A DNA stretch of 64,000 bases from SG8-4 sp964598225 (GCA_964598225.1 CAZRBG010000005.1:62001-126000); one strand, 5' to 3'; positions 50,400 through 60,267 are shown, numbered from the stretch's first letter. Notes: generated from the sequence alone by a model not told the origin. Numbers and translations are program-made.

Positions 50400-50469
50400 C
50401 GTCATCCCGAGCGCAGCCGAGGGACCTATTCAAAACACCCCGCGAAGCGGCTCGTTATAAAAGAGCGCC
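50400..50469. repeat. Direct repeat copy 2 (GTCATCCCGAGCGCAGCCGAGGGACCT...)
   Basis: The second 70-bp copy, same orientation as 49871-49940, ending 9 bp before the stop of the VCBS protein gene. Confidence 0.8.
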
Positions 50470-50478
50470 ACCAGGCTG

Positions 50479-51624
50479 TTACTTTTGCAAGAAAACCCTC
50501 ACGCCCTTCTTATTCGACGTCGCTATATCGAGCTTCCCATCGCCGTTCATGTCCGTCACCTCGAATTGAGTACCCACTCCTGAGTTATCATCGATCTCAT
50601 GCAGGATAAACTCCGGCTCGCCAGTTTCGGGCCGGCGCAATTCTAACCAGTAGAGCATTGCCGGGTCATGTCCGCCGGGGTCCTTGCCCATGTGGGAAAA
50701 GTGGCGCTTGCCCGTCACCAGGTCCATGAGTCCGTCACGGTTCATGTCGGCCAGGATAATCGCGTGCGGTTGCGAATACTTCTCGGATATGACGTGTTTC
50801 GTGAATTGCCCTGCCTCCTGCTCGAACCACCAGATGCCATATCTATGAGCCGAACTTGTGATAACATCGTTGTCGCCGTCGTCGTCTACATCGTAGACGA
50901 GCATGTTGGCACAATCCTCGCCGAGATTGGCCCGATGAAACTTCCAGTTGGTTCGAGTGCGTTTTCGCGGCGCTTCCCACCAGCCCTGCTTAACCAGAAC
51001 GTCGCATCGTCCGTCGCTGTTGACGTCGCCGGCGCCCAGCCCGTGGCTGTACTTCTTCGTACCCGGAGCATCCGGTCCTGCGTCGATAAGTTGCATGTCC
51101 CAAAGCCCGTCGAGATCGTCGGGAATGCCGAACCACGCCATCTGCCCTTTGGGTCGTACGGCGAAAATCAGCACTGGTTTGCCGTTGCCCAACAGATCCA
51201 CAAAGATCGGCGTCTCGTTGCACGCGCTCTTGGCGACCGTCCGCTCTTTCCAGTGACCCGGCTTGTTCTTCGGATTCTCATACCACAGGCACGGCCCATC
51301 CGGCAGACCGATCACTATCGAATCGATCCAGCCGTCACCGTTGACGTCCTGAGCGAAATTGGCGAAGCAGTTGCTGTAGCCCTTCGTGCCGTCATACGAG
51401 CCAACCTCGCGCACTTCGCCCATCTCTTTATAGTCCGGCCCGGCATACCACACGTCGCCCGAAAGAATATCGAGCTTGCCGTCATGATTGACGTCGCCCG
51501 TCGCGACACCCTCGGCGCGAAACGTCCTGTCAACAACGATTTTCTCGAAGCTCACCGACTCCGCCGCCGAGACACTGCCAAGCAATGTTAACGCGACTAT
51601 CAAATGTATGCATGCTGCCTTCAT
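50479..51624 (-). CDS. Secreted FG-GAP/VCBS beta-propeller protein
   Basis: A 381-residue exported protein. The ATG at 51624 has GGAG 7 nt before it; signal peptide residues 1-20 (CIHLIVALTLLGSVSA). At least five FG-GAP/VCBS repeats follow, each with a calcium-loop pattern: GDVNHDGKLDILSG, DVNGDGWIDSIVIG, GDVNSDGRCDVLVK, DVDDDGDNDVITS, DMNRDGLMDLVTG, DMNGDGKLDIATS. This gives a seven-bladed propeller-like fold that probably binds ligand or carbohydrate outside the cell. It is the last gene of the sulfatase-glycosidase-sulfatase operon, with 55 bp after the preceding sulfatase. Confidence 0.85.
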   Translation of the reverse strand: MKAACIHLIVALTLLGSVSAAESVSFEKIVVDRTFRAEGVATGDVNHDGKLDILSGDVWYAGPDYKEMGEVREVGSYDGTKGYSNCFANFAQDVNGDGWIDSIVIGLPDGPCLWYENPKNKPGHWKERTVAKSACNETPIFVDLLGNGKPVLIFAVRPKGQMAWFGIPDDLDGLWDMQLIDAGPDAPGTKKYSHGLGAGDVNSDGRCDVLVKQGWWEAPRKRTRTNWKFHRANLGEDCANMLVYDVDDDGDNDVITSSAHRYGIWWFEQEAGQFTKHVISEKYSQPHAIILADMNRDGLMDLVTGKRHFSHMGKDPGGHDPAMLYWLELRRPETGEPEFILHEIDDNSGVGTQFEVTDMNGDGKLDIATSNKKGVRVFLQK

Positions 51625-51679
51625 AATGATCTCCATCTTACAGGTTTCTAAAAATAACGTGAGAATCAATCTGTACCCG

Positions 51680-53260
51680 TCAGTCGATGGTGGCGCTGCC
51701 CCACCACGTTTTGTTGGGTTTGAAATTTTCATCAAGGTAACGCGCGTGTTGTTTTTCGAGCCGTTCCATGCCTGAAGTGCGGAGCCTTTCCCACCGGGCC
51801 CGCCGCTTGGCCGGATCGAATTGCGGGTCTTTTGTCGGAAACTTGGCGTCGGTCGCGTTGAGCCATTGTTGAAGCCTGTTCTGCATGGCTTTCGCCCGTT
51901 CAGGCTCCTCTGCAAAGAGATCGTTCTGCTCGCCGACGTCTTTGGCTATGTTGTAAAGCTCGTAGCGTTTGTCCTCGTGGTAGTAGATTAGCTTCCATTC
52001 ATCTTCCATGATGATCGATGAAGGTTCGCCGCCCTGATTGCCGTAGTGGGGATAGTGCCAGAAGAGCGGGCGGTTCTTGATTGATCCGCCTTTCAGGACG
52101 GGAACGAGGCTGACGCCGTCGATATCCTGCTCGGCCGGCACGGGTACGCCGGTAAGTTCCAGCAGGGTGGGATACCAGTCGATGCCGCTGGCGGGAACGT
52201 CGGTCTCGGATCCCGCTTTAGTAACACCCCGCGCGTAGATGTAAAACGGCTCGCGAATGCCGCCTTCCCACTGTCGTCCTTTGCCGCCGCGGAAGGGGAG
52301 ATTGCTGGTGGAAAAGGCATCACCCGATGAGACGCCGCCGTTATCCGAGGTAAAGCAGATGATGGTGTTGTCCATCAGGCCATGTTCTTCGAGTTTGCTC
52401 AGCACAATACCAACGGCATCATCCATGGATTCGATCATACCGGCGTAGATCGGGCAGTCCTGTACCTGCCGCACGGCGAGCCTGCGGTCGAAGATGAAAC
52501 GTTCCTCGGCGAGACCCGCGGCCACTGCTTTATCACGGTATTTCTTCCAAAGGCCCTGAGTTGTTTGAATGGGGCCGTGGACTGAATAGAAAGACAGATA
52601 GGCCAAAAACGGCTTGTCCTTGTTCTCTTCAATAAAAGCCGCGGTTTCCCTACCCAGGCGGATAGGCAGCGATTCGCCGTTCGGGCCTTGTTGCAGATTC
52701 GGATTTGTATAAGGAGCAAAATACCCGCCAATCGGGCTTCCTTTGTCCCAACCGCCTTTGTTGACTGCAAAACCATGATCCTCAGGCCATGAACCTTTGC
52801 TGCCCAGATGCCATTTACCGGCGAAAAAGGTTTCATATCCCGCCTCGTGCAGGACCTCAGCCAGCGTCAGCTCGGGCGCCCGCAGATTGTGCTCGTAGTC
52901 GGGCGGAAGGTGGCTGTCATGTCTGTTTGTCTTGCGCCATGCCTCGCCCGAACGTTCCCCGATCCACGTTGTAATGCCGGTATTGACAGGATACTTTCCG
53001 GTGAGGATAGATGAACGTGACGGGCTGCATACCTGACAGGTAGCGTAGCCGCGGCTGAACCTCATTCCCATCTCCGCGATCCGGTCGATATTCGGACTTT
53101 CGTAATAGGTAGAGCCTTCACAGCTCAAGTCTCGCGCACCCAGGTCGTCGGCCAGAATGAACAGAATGTTGGGCTGTTTCGAGTCTGCGGCAGTAGTACG
53201 GCCCATTGCCAAAGCACAAGCGACGATTCCGCAAATAAGGAAGAAATATTTCGTCTTCAT
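51680..53260 (-). CDS. Sec-exported sulfatase
   Basis: A 526-residue sulfatase with a Sec signal peptide (residues 1-25, FFLICGIVACALAMGRTTAA). The active-site motif is CSPSRSSILTG with Cys78 as the formylglycine site. ILADDLGARD and TSDNGGVSSGD provide metal ligands, and FAGKWHLGS is the conserved substrate-pocket lysine/histidine block. It resembles the arylsulfatase-like group acting on carbohydrate sulfates. GAGG precedes the ATG. It lies between the glycosidase (107 bp upstream) and the propeller gene, so it is one step of a shared degradation pathway. Confidence 0.93.
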   Translation of the reverse strand: MKTKYFFLICGIVACALAMGRTTAADSKQPNILFILADDLGARDLSCEGSTYYESPNIDRIAEMGMRFSRGYATCQVCSPSRSSILTGKYPVNTGITTWIGERSGEAWRKTNRHDSHLPPDYEHNLRAPELTLAEVLHEAGYETFFAGKWHLGSKGSWPEDHGFAVNKGGWDKGSPIGGYFAPYTNPNLQQGPNGESLPIRLGRETAAFIEENKDKPFLAYLSFYSVHGPIQTTQGLWKKYRDKAVAAGLAEERFIFDRRLAVRQVQDCPIYAGMIESMDDAVGIVLSKLEEHGLMDNTIICFTSDNGGVSSGDAFSTSNLPFRGGKGRQWEGGIREPFYIYARGVTKAGSETDVPASGIDWYPTLLELTGVPVPAEQDIDGVSLVPVLKGGSIKNRPLFWHYPHYGNQGGEPSSIIMEDEWKLIYYHEDKRYELYNIAKDVGEQNDLFAEEPERAKAMQNRLQQWLNATDAKFPTKDPQFDPAKRRARWERLRTSGMERLEKQHARYLDENFKPNKTWWGSATID

Positions 53261-53367
53261 TTCATATCCTCACATGATTACATTTCCAATTTTGACTAAT
53301 GCTAATACTCAAAATAAGCTTCTCAATTCAGCCTGTCAATCATGACGGTACAGCGCGACTTTCAGGA

Positions 53368-56300
53368 TCATTCGCGCTCGAAGCCGAATTCCAGCTCGTT
53401 GGGCCAGTGCGGGGACCAGTTGGGATGGAAGCTCGGACTGAGGCCCTCTGCGGCAGATCGGCCTCGCGGCAGCTCCATGATGGGGCCGCGGGTCTCGTGA
53501 TTCACCCGGAAACTGAACTTCACGGTTCGACCGGCATCGCGCAGTTGCTTTACGTGCGGGATTTCACTCCAGGGCAGCGCACACTCGGCGATCCGCGTGC
53601 CGGATTCATACCTGATTTTCAGTTTTCCTTTTGCCGGGCCTTGCTGCGACGATTTCGGCTGACGCGGGTAGAAATGCTTGTAGGTCATCCCGGGAAGCCA
53701 CAGCCGCCAGATCTCCGTGTCGCCTCCGTACTTTTGCGCTACTTTATTCAGTGCGAATTCGTAGTCGGTCGACTTGTACCAGACGAATTTCGGCATCCGT
53801 CCGGGCAGATGGCTTTCCCAGCCGTCCTCGCCTAACGGAATCGCATTGAACGCAATCAGCACGTTGTCCCGCGCAATCTGCGGCATGCTGCTGGGGATAT
53901 CCGGCCAGCGGCGATAGCTGAAACGCCGCACGTCTTCCGGCCAACGATGTTCGCGCAGCTTCGCGTGCTCAGCGAACTCCACCTGGCGGCCGCGCTCGTC
54001 GACAGGTTCATACGAAACCTCAGGATAGAAATCGTCATCCGGATCGCGCGTCGCAAATCTTTGCGTGCCATCCTGGGGCGTATCGTCGGCAATCTTGGCT
54101 GCGAAGTAAAAGTAATCTTCATCGTGCGCAACATATCCCACGGCGAGACCTTCGGACTCTTTCGGTTCGAATTTGGCAAACGGAAAGAGCATTGCTTCTG
54201 TAAAACTCGGCCCGCCGGGACCGGCAACACGTATAGACTGCGGCAACGCGCCTTTCCAGTCCTCCAGCTTGCCGTCGATCTTGATCTTGCGGCGAACAAT
54301 GTAATTTACGCGCATAGACTCCTCATGCCGGGCTATGCCGTCCTCGCCTGCGTCGAATTCCAACTCGAGAGGATACGTATTGGAGACAGCCGCCTCTCCG
54401 CCGGTGACCTTTACTTTTACCCACTTTTGTTCGCGAGGCCCGAAATTGAGTTTGGTTGGGTATTCGATCTCTAATTCACCAAGCCGTATGGACAAGTCGC
54501 CTTTGATCGGGTGATTTCGCTGGCTTGTCAGTCGCTGTTTTACGACCGGTTTTGTGCTGATTGGCGCCGTCATGTCGTAGGCGATGGTTTCAAGCGGCTC
54601 GATCCCGTCGATTCTGGCTTGCCGGAGAGCATAAAGCAGCTTTTTGAAACTGCCTTTGCGCTCCGGGTTGCCGCGCAGGAAGATGCCTCGCTCGTCGAGC
54701 GGCAGCTCGATTTTGTTGCCGGCAGCATCGACGGCGTTTCCATAATAGTCATAGACCGCGCAGCCCGGCGGCAACTCGACGGTCATGGTCGCGTTGGTAA
54801 ACGGCATCGGTTCTTCGATTTGTGCAATCAGCTCTTCACGTTCTTCGGTTGCATCAGGGGATAAAGACGCAAGCTTCTTTTTGAGTTCTTTCTTTGCGGC
54901 GAGTTCTTCAAGGCTGCGGACGGTTTCAAACAAAACGCCGGTTGTCTTCTTGCCGCCAAACAACGGTGCGATGTCGCCCACGACGACGACTGTGCCGTCA
55001 TCGGGATTGCCGTTTAGTCCGTCGAAGACAAAGACCCACGGCAGGCCGTTGCGAAACAGTATCTCTTTGAATTCCCGCTCACCGATGAAATGCTGAACCG
55101 CGCCGTATGATGCGGCCAGTGGACGCGACTCTATCCAGCGCGGAATCTCCTTGTCGCCGTCGTCGGTGTGAATCACTTCCTTGCCCACGCGATGGTGGCT
55201 CAGGGTCGAAACTGCAATCCGACTCAGGCTGCCCAGGGACCGGTCGTAGCCTGCCGCGCGGTTGGACGCCACGACGCCGAGGAATCGGTCGTCGGTATTG
55301 GCCGTCCAGGACTCGGTGTCCCAAATCCGTACTCGCCCCTTGTAATGCGTTCGGTTGTTCCACTCGGGATAAAGGACCGGCGCGTGCAGGCCCTGATAAT
55401 GGATCGAGCAAAAGTCGAGGTACGGCAGGAATTCATCACTGCCGTCCGGGAAAAGCTTGTCGAGTGTATTGGTGGACGAGTCGCAACCGCCCACGAGGAC
55501 GTCCACATTCGCATCCCGGCGCGCTTTGAACACGGCATCGCCCATTCGCTTATAAAGCTCGCGGTAGCGAGGGATATCTGCCGCCCAGCCTGAGATGCTC
55601 AGCCCTTCCCAGGGTTCGTTCCAGAGCATAAAGCCCGTAATCGGCCCCTTCGGCCAGCCGTACTTGCACGCAAGCTCGTAGACGAATTCCTGATACTTTT
55701 CGTCGAGTTCGGGCAGCCAGCAAAGGTCCTGCTTTCCGCGTTTCATTATGCCGTCTTCATTAAGATGCGGCCGACCGCGGCCCAACGGCTGATGCTTCGT
55801 CCCGGCCCCGATCTCGGCGATGCAGGTTACCTTATGCTCGTGCATTTCCTTCAGGTCATGCTCCAGACGTTCGATAAGCTGGTCGTAGCGGCGGCCTTCC
55901 TCTTCGGTGATGAAGCTCACGCCGTAACGCACCGCCTGAATGCCCAGGCGCTCGAGAATCTCGGCAGGCATGTGCTCAAGGCACTGTTTCGGATACTGGA
56001 TGCGCTTAGAGGGAGGCTTGAACGTGCGAACGGCGCTGGTGAGAAACTGACGGCCGTGCTCGCCCAGGTCGACGACGAAGCCGTAACCGCCTTTAGTCTC
56101 GGCTATCGGCGGGCGAACCGTGAAGTTGCGCCAGCCGTTCGGAGCCAGGTCAACAGTCAACGGGACGAATCCCACGTTCTCAAGTCGCTTTAATTCGGGA
56201 TACCACTGATCGCCCGGTATGGAGCTTTGGCTGTACCGAATTACCTCGATCCTTCCCTTTGCGGATAACGGTTTATCCGTCAGGTTATCGATCTGGAAAG

Positions 56301-56610
56301 TCAGCCTCGGCTTTTCGCCTTCGTGGTAGACATTGCCGGGGGCGTTCGACTCGATCATCACGACCTTGAAGTCGCCTTGCAGCTTCCATTTCGGCGAAGT
56401 GCCCTTGTTCGGATAATTGCCGGTGCCCGGATCGAGGCCGAAGCATTCATGATAATTATGCATATCCGACAGCACACCCCACGCTGCCTCGGCGACGTTC
56501 GCTCTGAGACTGAATATGGTCGTCGTTAAAGCAATTGTCGTTACGAGTTTCGACAATAGGGATTGTTTAATAATACACTGTTTCATCATTTGCCTTTTTC
56601 CCAAATTCAT
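53368..56610 (-). CDS. Large exported glycoside hydrolase (clan A-like) with CBM9-like C-terminus
   Basis: A 1080-residue exported enzyme. The ATG at 56610 overlaps the stop of the upstream sulfatase (ATGA), so coupling is likely; ATGs at 56589/56586 with AAAGG are alternatives. Signal peptide residues about 20-42. A beta-rich N-terminal part precedes a TIM barrel with GFMLWNEPWEG (acid/base Glu332) and RIWDTESWTAN (nucleophile Glu433), the clan A arrangement near GH39/GH5. A further beta domain and a C-terminal CBM9/DOMON-like module (IKIDGKLEDWKGALPQSI, GYVAHDEDYFYFAAKI, ECALPWSEIPH) follow. The exact family and substrate are not known to me. Confidence 0.78.
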   Translation of the reverse strand: MNLGKRQMMKQCIIKQSLLSKLVTTIALTTTIFSLRANVAEAAWGVLSDMHNYHECFGLDPGTGNYPNKGTSPKWKLQGDFKVVMIESNAPGNVYHEGEKPRLTFQIDNLTDKPLSAKGRIEVIRYSQSSIPGDQWYPELKRLENVGFVPLTVDLAPNGWRNFTVRPPIAETKGGYGFVVDLGEHGRQFLTSAVRTFKPPSKRIQYPKQCLEHMPAEILERLGIQAVRYGVSFITEEEGRRYDQLIERLEHDLKEMHEHKVTCIAEIGAGTKHQPLGRGRPHLNEDGIMKRGKQDLCWLPELDEKYQEFVYELACKYGWPKGPITGFMLWNEPWEGLSISGWAADIPRYRELYKRMGDAVFKARRDANVDVLVGGCDSSTNTLDKLFPDGSDEFLPYLDFCSIHYQGLHAPVLYPEWNNRTHYKGRVRIWDTESWTANTDDRFLGVVASNRAAGYDRSLGSLSRIAVSTLSHHRVGKEVIHTDDGDKEIPRWIESRPLAASYGAVQHFIGEREFKEILFRNGLPWVFVFDGLNGNPDDGTVVVVGDIAPLFGGKKTTGVLFETVRSLEELAAKKELKKKLASLSPDATEEREELIAQIEEPMPFTNATMTVELPPGCAVYDYYGNAVDAAGNKIELPLDERGIFLRGNPERKGSFKKLLYALRQARIDGIEPLETIAYDMTAPISTKPVVKQRLTSQRNHPIKGDLSIRLGELEIEYPTKLNFGPREQKWVKVKVTGGEAAVSNTYPLELEFDAGEDGIARHEESMRVNYIVRRKIKIDGKLEDWKGALPQSIRVAGPGGPSFTEAMLFPFAKFEPKESEGLAVGYVAHDEDYFYFAAKIADDTPQDGTQRFATRDPDDDFYPEVSYEPVDERGRQVEFAEHAKLREHRWPEDVRRFSYRRWPDIPSSMPQIARDNVLIAFNAIPLGEDGWESHLPGRMPKFVWYKSTDYEFALNKVAQKYGGDTEIWRLWLPGMTYKHFYPRQPKSSQQGPAKGKLKIRYESGTRIAECALPWSEIPHVKQLRDAGRTVKFSFRVNHETRGPIMELPRGRSAAEGLSPSFHPNWSPHWPNELEFGFERE

Positions 56611-58097
56611 TGTTTCAAACGTTCATCCAGAATCTTCTGAAATTTCCGGCGGGCGGCCTCAGCTTCGGGGCTTCCCCCGCCGGGCGGGATTCGATGCTGC
56701 TCGGCCAGATCGTCCTTAAGGTTGTAGAAGCGTCCGTCGTTGTAGAGTTTGTACTTGAGACCGCGGACCCAGACGAGCTTATAAGACTCGAGGTCGGGAT
56801 CGCCGACTTCCTGGGCCACGCGCTTCAGCCAGATGCTGGGATGTGCCCCGCACCCGATGAACCACTCTCGCGCCGAGCCTTCTCTTCCAAGCATCTGCGG
56901 CAGGAAGCTGCGGCCGTCGCAATCCCGGTCATTCGGGACCTTGCCGCCGGCAATTTTAACGAAAGTCGGCAGAAAATCCTGGACGTGTACGAGGTTATCG
57001 CAGGCAGAGCCCGGCTTTGTTTTTCGCGGCCAGTTGACAATTAACGGCACCCGCGTCCCACCTTCGCGGGAGTCGCCTTTGCGCCCCGGCAAGCGTTCAG
57101 CCCCTTCCGGTAATGGATCGAGAGCCGAGTTGCCATTGTCGGATGTGACGATGACAACCGTGTTACGCCGGAGTCCTGTTTCATCTAGCTTGTCGACCAG
57201 ACGGCCGACCATCTTATCGATGTAGCGGATACCACGTTTTCGATAGGTTTTGTGAGAAGCCAAGGCTATCGACTTCTGTTCGGCGTTTTTGCGAGCGGAC
57301 TCTATGGCGCCACTTAAGTTTCGATTGTTACTTTCAGCGAAGGCCGTTCGGAATACCTCGATCGCGGCGGGATCGTCGTCGGGCGTTGGGGCGTGCGGCA
57401 CGTGAGTAAGTTTGGTGGAATAGTACGCGAAAAGGGATCGGTCTTTTCGGCGTTCCATGAAATCGCACAGAAACTCCACTGCAACGTCTTCGCCGTATTG
57501 TTCAGATAGACGGGTGGCGTGATGCCGTTCGGAATTATCCAGAGGGATCTCCCACTCGTTGAGTCTGCCCTCGACCTTCGGCTGGTTCAATTCTTGGAAC
57601 ATGCCGCCGCTTCCCCAGACCATGACGTCGGGCGCCCAGTGGCGGTAGCCGTTGACCATGATGCACGCTTCGTCGAAACCTCGCAGTGGCGGATCGAACA
57701 CTTTGCCGACAAACCATTTGCCCGCCATCCCGTTGGTGTATCCCAGTCTCTGCAAGTGGTTCGTGAAAAATGGAATGTTCGCATCAGGACGGCCGCGACC
57801 GGCGCGCGACAGGCCCGTGAACATCTCATCCCGCGTGGGCGCGCACATCGGAGCGGCGTGCGCATTGCTAAACACCATTCCTTCTCCGGCCAGACGGTCC
57901 AGATTGGGCGTCGGTTCCGTGCCGCCAAAACAGCTCAAGCTGCGATTGCCGAGGTCATCGACCAGGATCAGGACAATATTAGGCTTTTCTTCGCTTCCTT
58001 TACCAACAAGAGCGGCAGCACAGTGCTTCGTGCTCAAAGACAGAGCTGCCAGGCCTGCGGCGTTTAAAAAGTCTCTCCGGCATATTTCACGTTTCAT
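56607..58097 (-). CDS. Tat-exported sulfatase, first gene of the degradation operon
   Basis: A 496-residue sulfatase. The ATG at 58097 has GGAGG 9 nt before it and opens a Tat-type signal (CRRDFLNAAGLAALSLS). The active-site motif is CAPTRDEMFTG with Cys85, which fits CXPXRX4TG. Metal ligands are expected in LVDDLGNRS and TSDNGNSAL; the histidine block is replaced by MAGKWFVGKVF. Its stop overlaps the glycosidase start, so both are made together. The operon continues with a second sulfatase and a propeller protein. Divergent from a Gfo/Idh/MocA gene. The substrate is probably a sulfated glycan. Confidence 0.92.
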   Translation of the reverse strand: MKREICRRDFLNAAGLAALSLSTKHCAAALVGKGSEEKPNIVLILVDDLGNRSLSCFGGTEPTPNLDRLAGEGMVFSNAHAAPMCAPTRDEMFTGLSRAGRGRPDANIPFFTNHLQRLGYTNGMAGKWFVGKVFDPPLRGFDEACIMVNGYRHWAPDVMVWGSGGMFQELNQPKVEGRLNEWEIPLDNSERHHATRLSEQYGEDVAVEFLCDFMERRKDRSLFAYYSTKLTHVPHAPTPDDDPAAIEVFRTAFAESNNRNLSGAIESARKNAEQKSIALASHKTYRKRGIRYIDKMVGRLVDKLDETGLRRNTVVIVTSDNGNSALDPLPEGAERLPGRKGDSREGGTRVPLIVNWPRKTKPGSACDNLVHVQDFLPTFVKIAGGKVPNDRDCDGRSFLPQMLGREGSAREWFIGCGAHPSIWLKRVAQEVGDPDLESYKLVWVRGLKYKLYNDGRFYNLKDDLAEQHRIPPGGGSPEAEAARRKFQKILDERLKQ

Positions 58098-58219
58098 AGA
58101 GTATGCCTCCATTCGATCCAACTGACTATCAGATAAAAACGCATTATAAGATTTACCCCGTCTCTCCGCCAGCGAAAACGACACCGGGGGCATACTTGCC
58201 ATACTTGCGCAGAATTGTG

Positions 58220-58249
58220 TTTACAGGCTTGCCCGTTATGTGTTATCCT
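58220..58249 (+). promoter_or_regulatory. Promoter of the Gfo/Idh/MocA gene
   Basis: TTTACA (58220-58225), 18-bp spacer and TATCCT (58244-58249), 67 bp before the ATG at 58317. Confidence 0.4.
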
Positions 58250-58316
58250 GTCGTGTGTATAACGCTGCCGCGAGGGCAGTTCCGGTTTCGAGTTATGAGA
58301 GACAGAGGTGACAACT

Positions 58317-59657
58317 ATGAAATCACTGAAACGCCGCGATTTTCTAAAAGGTGCCGTGGCGGCCTCGGCCGTTGGGGCAGCTCCCTTCAACATCCTCAAG
58401 GCAGGCCCCTCGCCGAACAGCAAGCTCAACATTGCGTGTATAGGCGTCGGGCGCCAGGGCTCGAGCAATGCGGATTATCTAACCAGAAGCAACAACGTGA
58501 TCGCCCTGTGCGACGTCGATCACGCCTGGCACGCTCGGGCCATCAAGAGCAAGCCCAACCTTCACGGCATCAAACTGTGGACCGACTACCGTGTTATGTT
58601 CGATAAGATCGGCAAGGACATCGATGCCGTCCTCGTCGCGACGCCCGAGCACAACCATTACACGATTTCCGCCGCCGCTATCAGAAGGGGCAAGCACGTT
58701 TACTGCCAGAAGCCGCTTTGCCACACGGTAAATGAAGTGCGGCTGCTGACCGAAGAAGCCAGAAAGCACAAGAACGTGGTCACCCAGATGGGCCATCAGG
58801 GCCATTCGAGCGGAAGCTCTGCGATGATCAGGGACTGGGCGCTGGCCGGGACCGTCGGGCCGATCAGAGAGGTCCACGCGTATTCGAGGAAGAACTACTG
58901 GATCGACAAGCCCGTAGCAACCGGCTGCACCGTGCCGAAAACGCTGGACTGGAACCTGTTTCTGAACAGGGCCGAGGAGATTCCCTTCAGCACCAGCTAC
59001 ATGAATCGCGAATGGATCAGGTACAGCCATTTCAGCGGCGCCGTAGGTGATATGGCCGCTCATATTTTCGATCCGGCCTACTACGGCCTGGATATTCGCG
59101 TCCCGCTGAGCGTGCATGCGGACGTGGAAATTCCCGCCTATCCCGGCTCGCTGCCCAGAGCGGGCGTCATAACCTGGGAATTCGGCCCTCGCGGCGACAA
59201 ACCGCCGGTTACCATGAAATACTACCTGGGCAAAGGCATCGATTTTCCGCATCCCAAGCACCTTGAGAAGAACCGCAGGGGCATCACAAGCGGCTCGGTT
59301 CTCGTCGGCGAGAAGGCTTCCATAATGGCCGGCAGCCACAGCCAGGGATCGAGGCTCATCCCGGAGAGCTTCATGAAGGAAGCGCCGAGACCGCCGAAGC
59401 GCGCCTTCCGCTGCAAGGGCCGGACGCACTTCGACAACTGGACGCTGGCGTGCAAGGGCGAGGACACCGCGATGTCGCCGTTCGAGTATGCCGGGCCGCT
59501 GTCGGAGATAATCGTCCTCGGCGATATCGCTCTGCTGCATCCCGGCCGAAAGCTGATGTGGGACTCGAAGAACATGAAGATCACCAACGACGAAGCCGCC
59601 AACAAGAGCCTCTTCATGAGACGCCTCGCCCCGAGAGACCACATCGACTGGCTATAA
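58317..59657 (+). CDS. Tat-exported Gfo/Idh/MocA family oxidoreductase
   Basis: A 446-residue NAD(P)-dependent sugar oxidoreductase-like protein with a Tat signal (LKRRDFLKGAVAASAVGAAP). The dinucleotide-binding start LNIACIGVGRQGSSNADYL is a variant GXGXXG. The catalytic-lysine motif appears as CQKPLCHTVNEV in place of the usual EKP. DMAAHIFDPAYYGLD holds the expected catalytic-site His. The ATG at 58317 has AGAGGTGA upstream; a GTG at 58308 is an alternative. Exported members of this family are abundant in planctomycetes and act on carbohydrates with tightly bound cofactor. It faces the sulfatase operon. Confidence 0.9.
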   Translation: MKSLKRRDFLKGAVAASAVGAAPFNILKAGPSPNSKLNIACIGVGRQGSSNADYLTRSNNVIALCDVDHAWHARAIKSKPNLHGIKLWTDYRVMFDKIGKDIDAVLVATPEHNHYTISAAAIRRGKHVYCQKPLCHTVNEVRLLTEEARKHKNVVTQMGHQGHSSGSSAMIRDWALAGTVGPIREVHAYSRKNYWIDKPVATGCTVPKTLDWNLFLNRAEEIPFSTSYMNREWIRYSHFSGAVGDMAAHIFDPAYYGLDIRVPLSVHADVEIPAYPGSLPRAGVITWEFGPRGDKPPVTMKYYLGKGIDFPHPKHLEKNRRGITSGSVLVGEKASIMAGSHSQGSRLIPESFMKEAPRPPKRAFRCKGRTHFDNWTLACKGEDTAMSPFEYAGPLSEIIVLGDIALLHPGRKLMWDSKNMKITNDEAANKSLFMRRLAPRDHIDWL

Positions 59658-59743
59658 ACGAGAATATGGTTCATCGTTGTGAGTTCATTACGGAGCAGTG
59701 CCCAGATTGGGCGGACTGGGCAACGTAAAGACCGAATAGCGAC

Positions 59744-60208
59744 TTGAACGTGATTGAGAATGGCACGCTGAAATGCCTTTCTCAACACGTTAGATCATGT
59801 ATGCCCATACATTGGAGCCCGGACCACAAAACCAACAATGCCGAGATTGCGGCCCTGGCTGCTCCCCGCCCTCTTTTGATCGTCTCCAATGGCAAGGACT
59901 GGACAAAATTCACTCCCCAGACTGAATTTCCGTACATCAAGCACGTTTACAGCATTTATGGGTGCGCAGATAACGTGGAAAAAGCCCACTTTCCAAATGA
60001 AGGCCATGACTATGGCCAGTCCAAGCGAATGGCCATGTATCCGTTCATGGCAAGGCATTTAGGATTGGATATCAGCTGCGTGTGCGATCAGAACGGCAAA
60101 GTCGACGAGTCATTTGTGACGATTGAGGAATATGAAGACTTGCTGGTCTTTGGCCCCGACAATCCGCGTCCCAAGGATGCGGCTAAGCCTAATACCCCTT
60201 TGCCATAA
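59744..60208 (+). pseudogene. C-terminal remnant of an acetylxylan-esterase-like alpha/beta hydrolase
   Basis: A 154-codon frame from TTG 59744. From about residue 28 it matches the end of planctomycete exported esterases: NNAEIAALAAPRPLLIVSNG, DWTKFTPQTEFPYIKHVYSI, and FPNEGHDYGQSKRMA, containing the catalytic Asp and His region. The nucleophile-serine half and the signal peptide are missing, and stops precede the frame (for example at 59726). It is therefore a 5'-truncated remnant following the oxidoreductase gene. The C-terminal tail (YEDLLVFGPDNPRP) is complete. Confidence 0.68.
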
Positions 60209-60267
60209 GGTCTGCGTTCCAGGCGCAGCCGAGAAAAGCTCAAATGTAATCCTGTTGAGAGTGAGGT

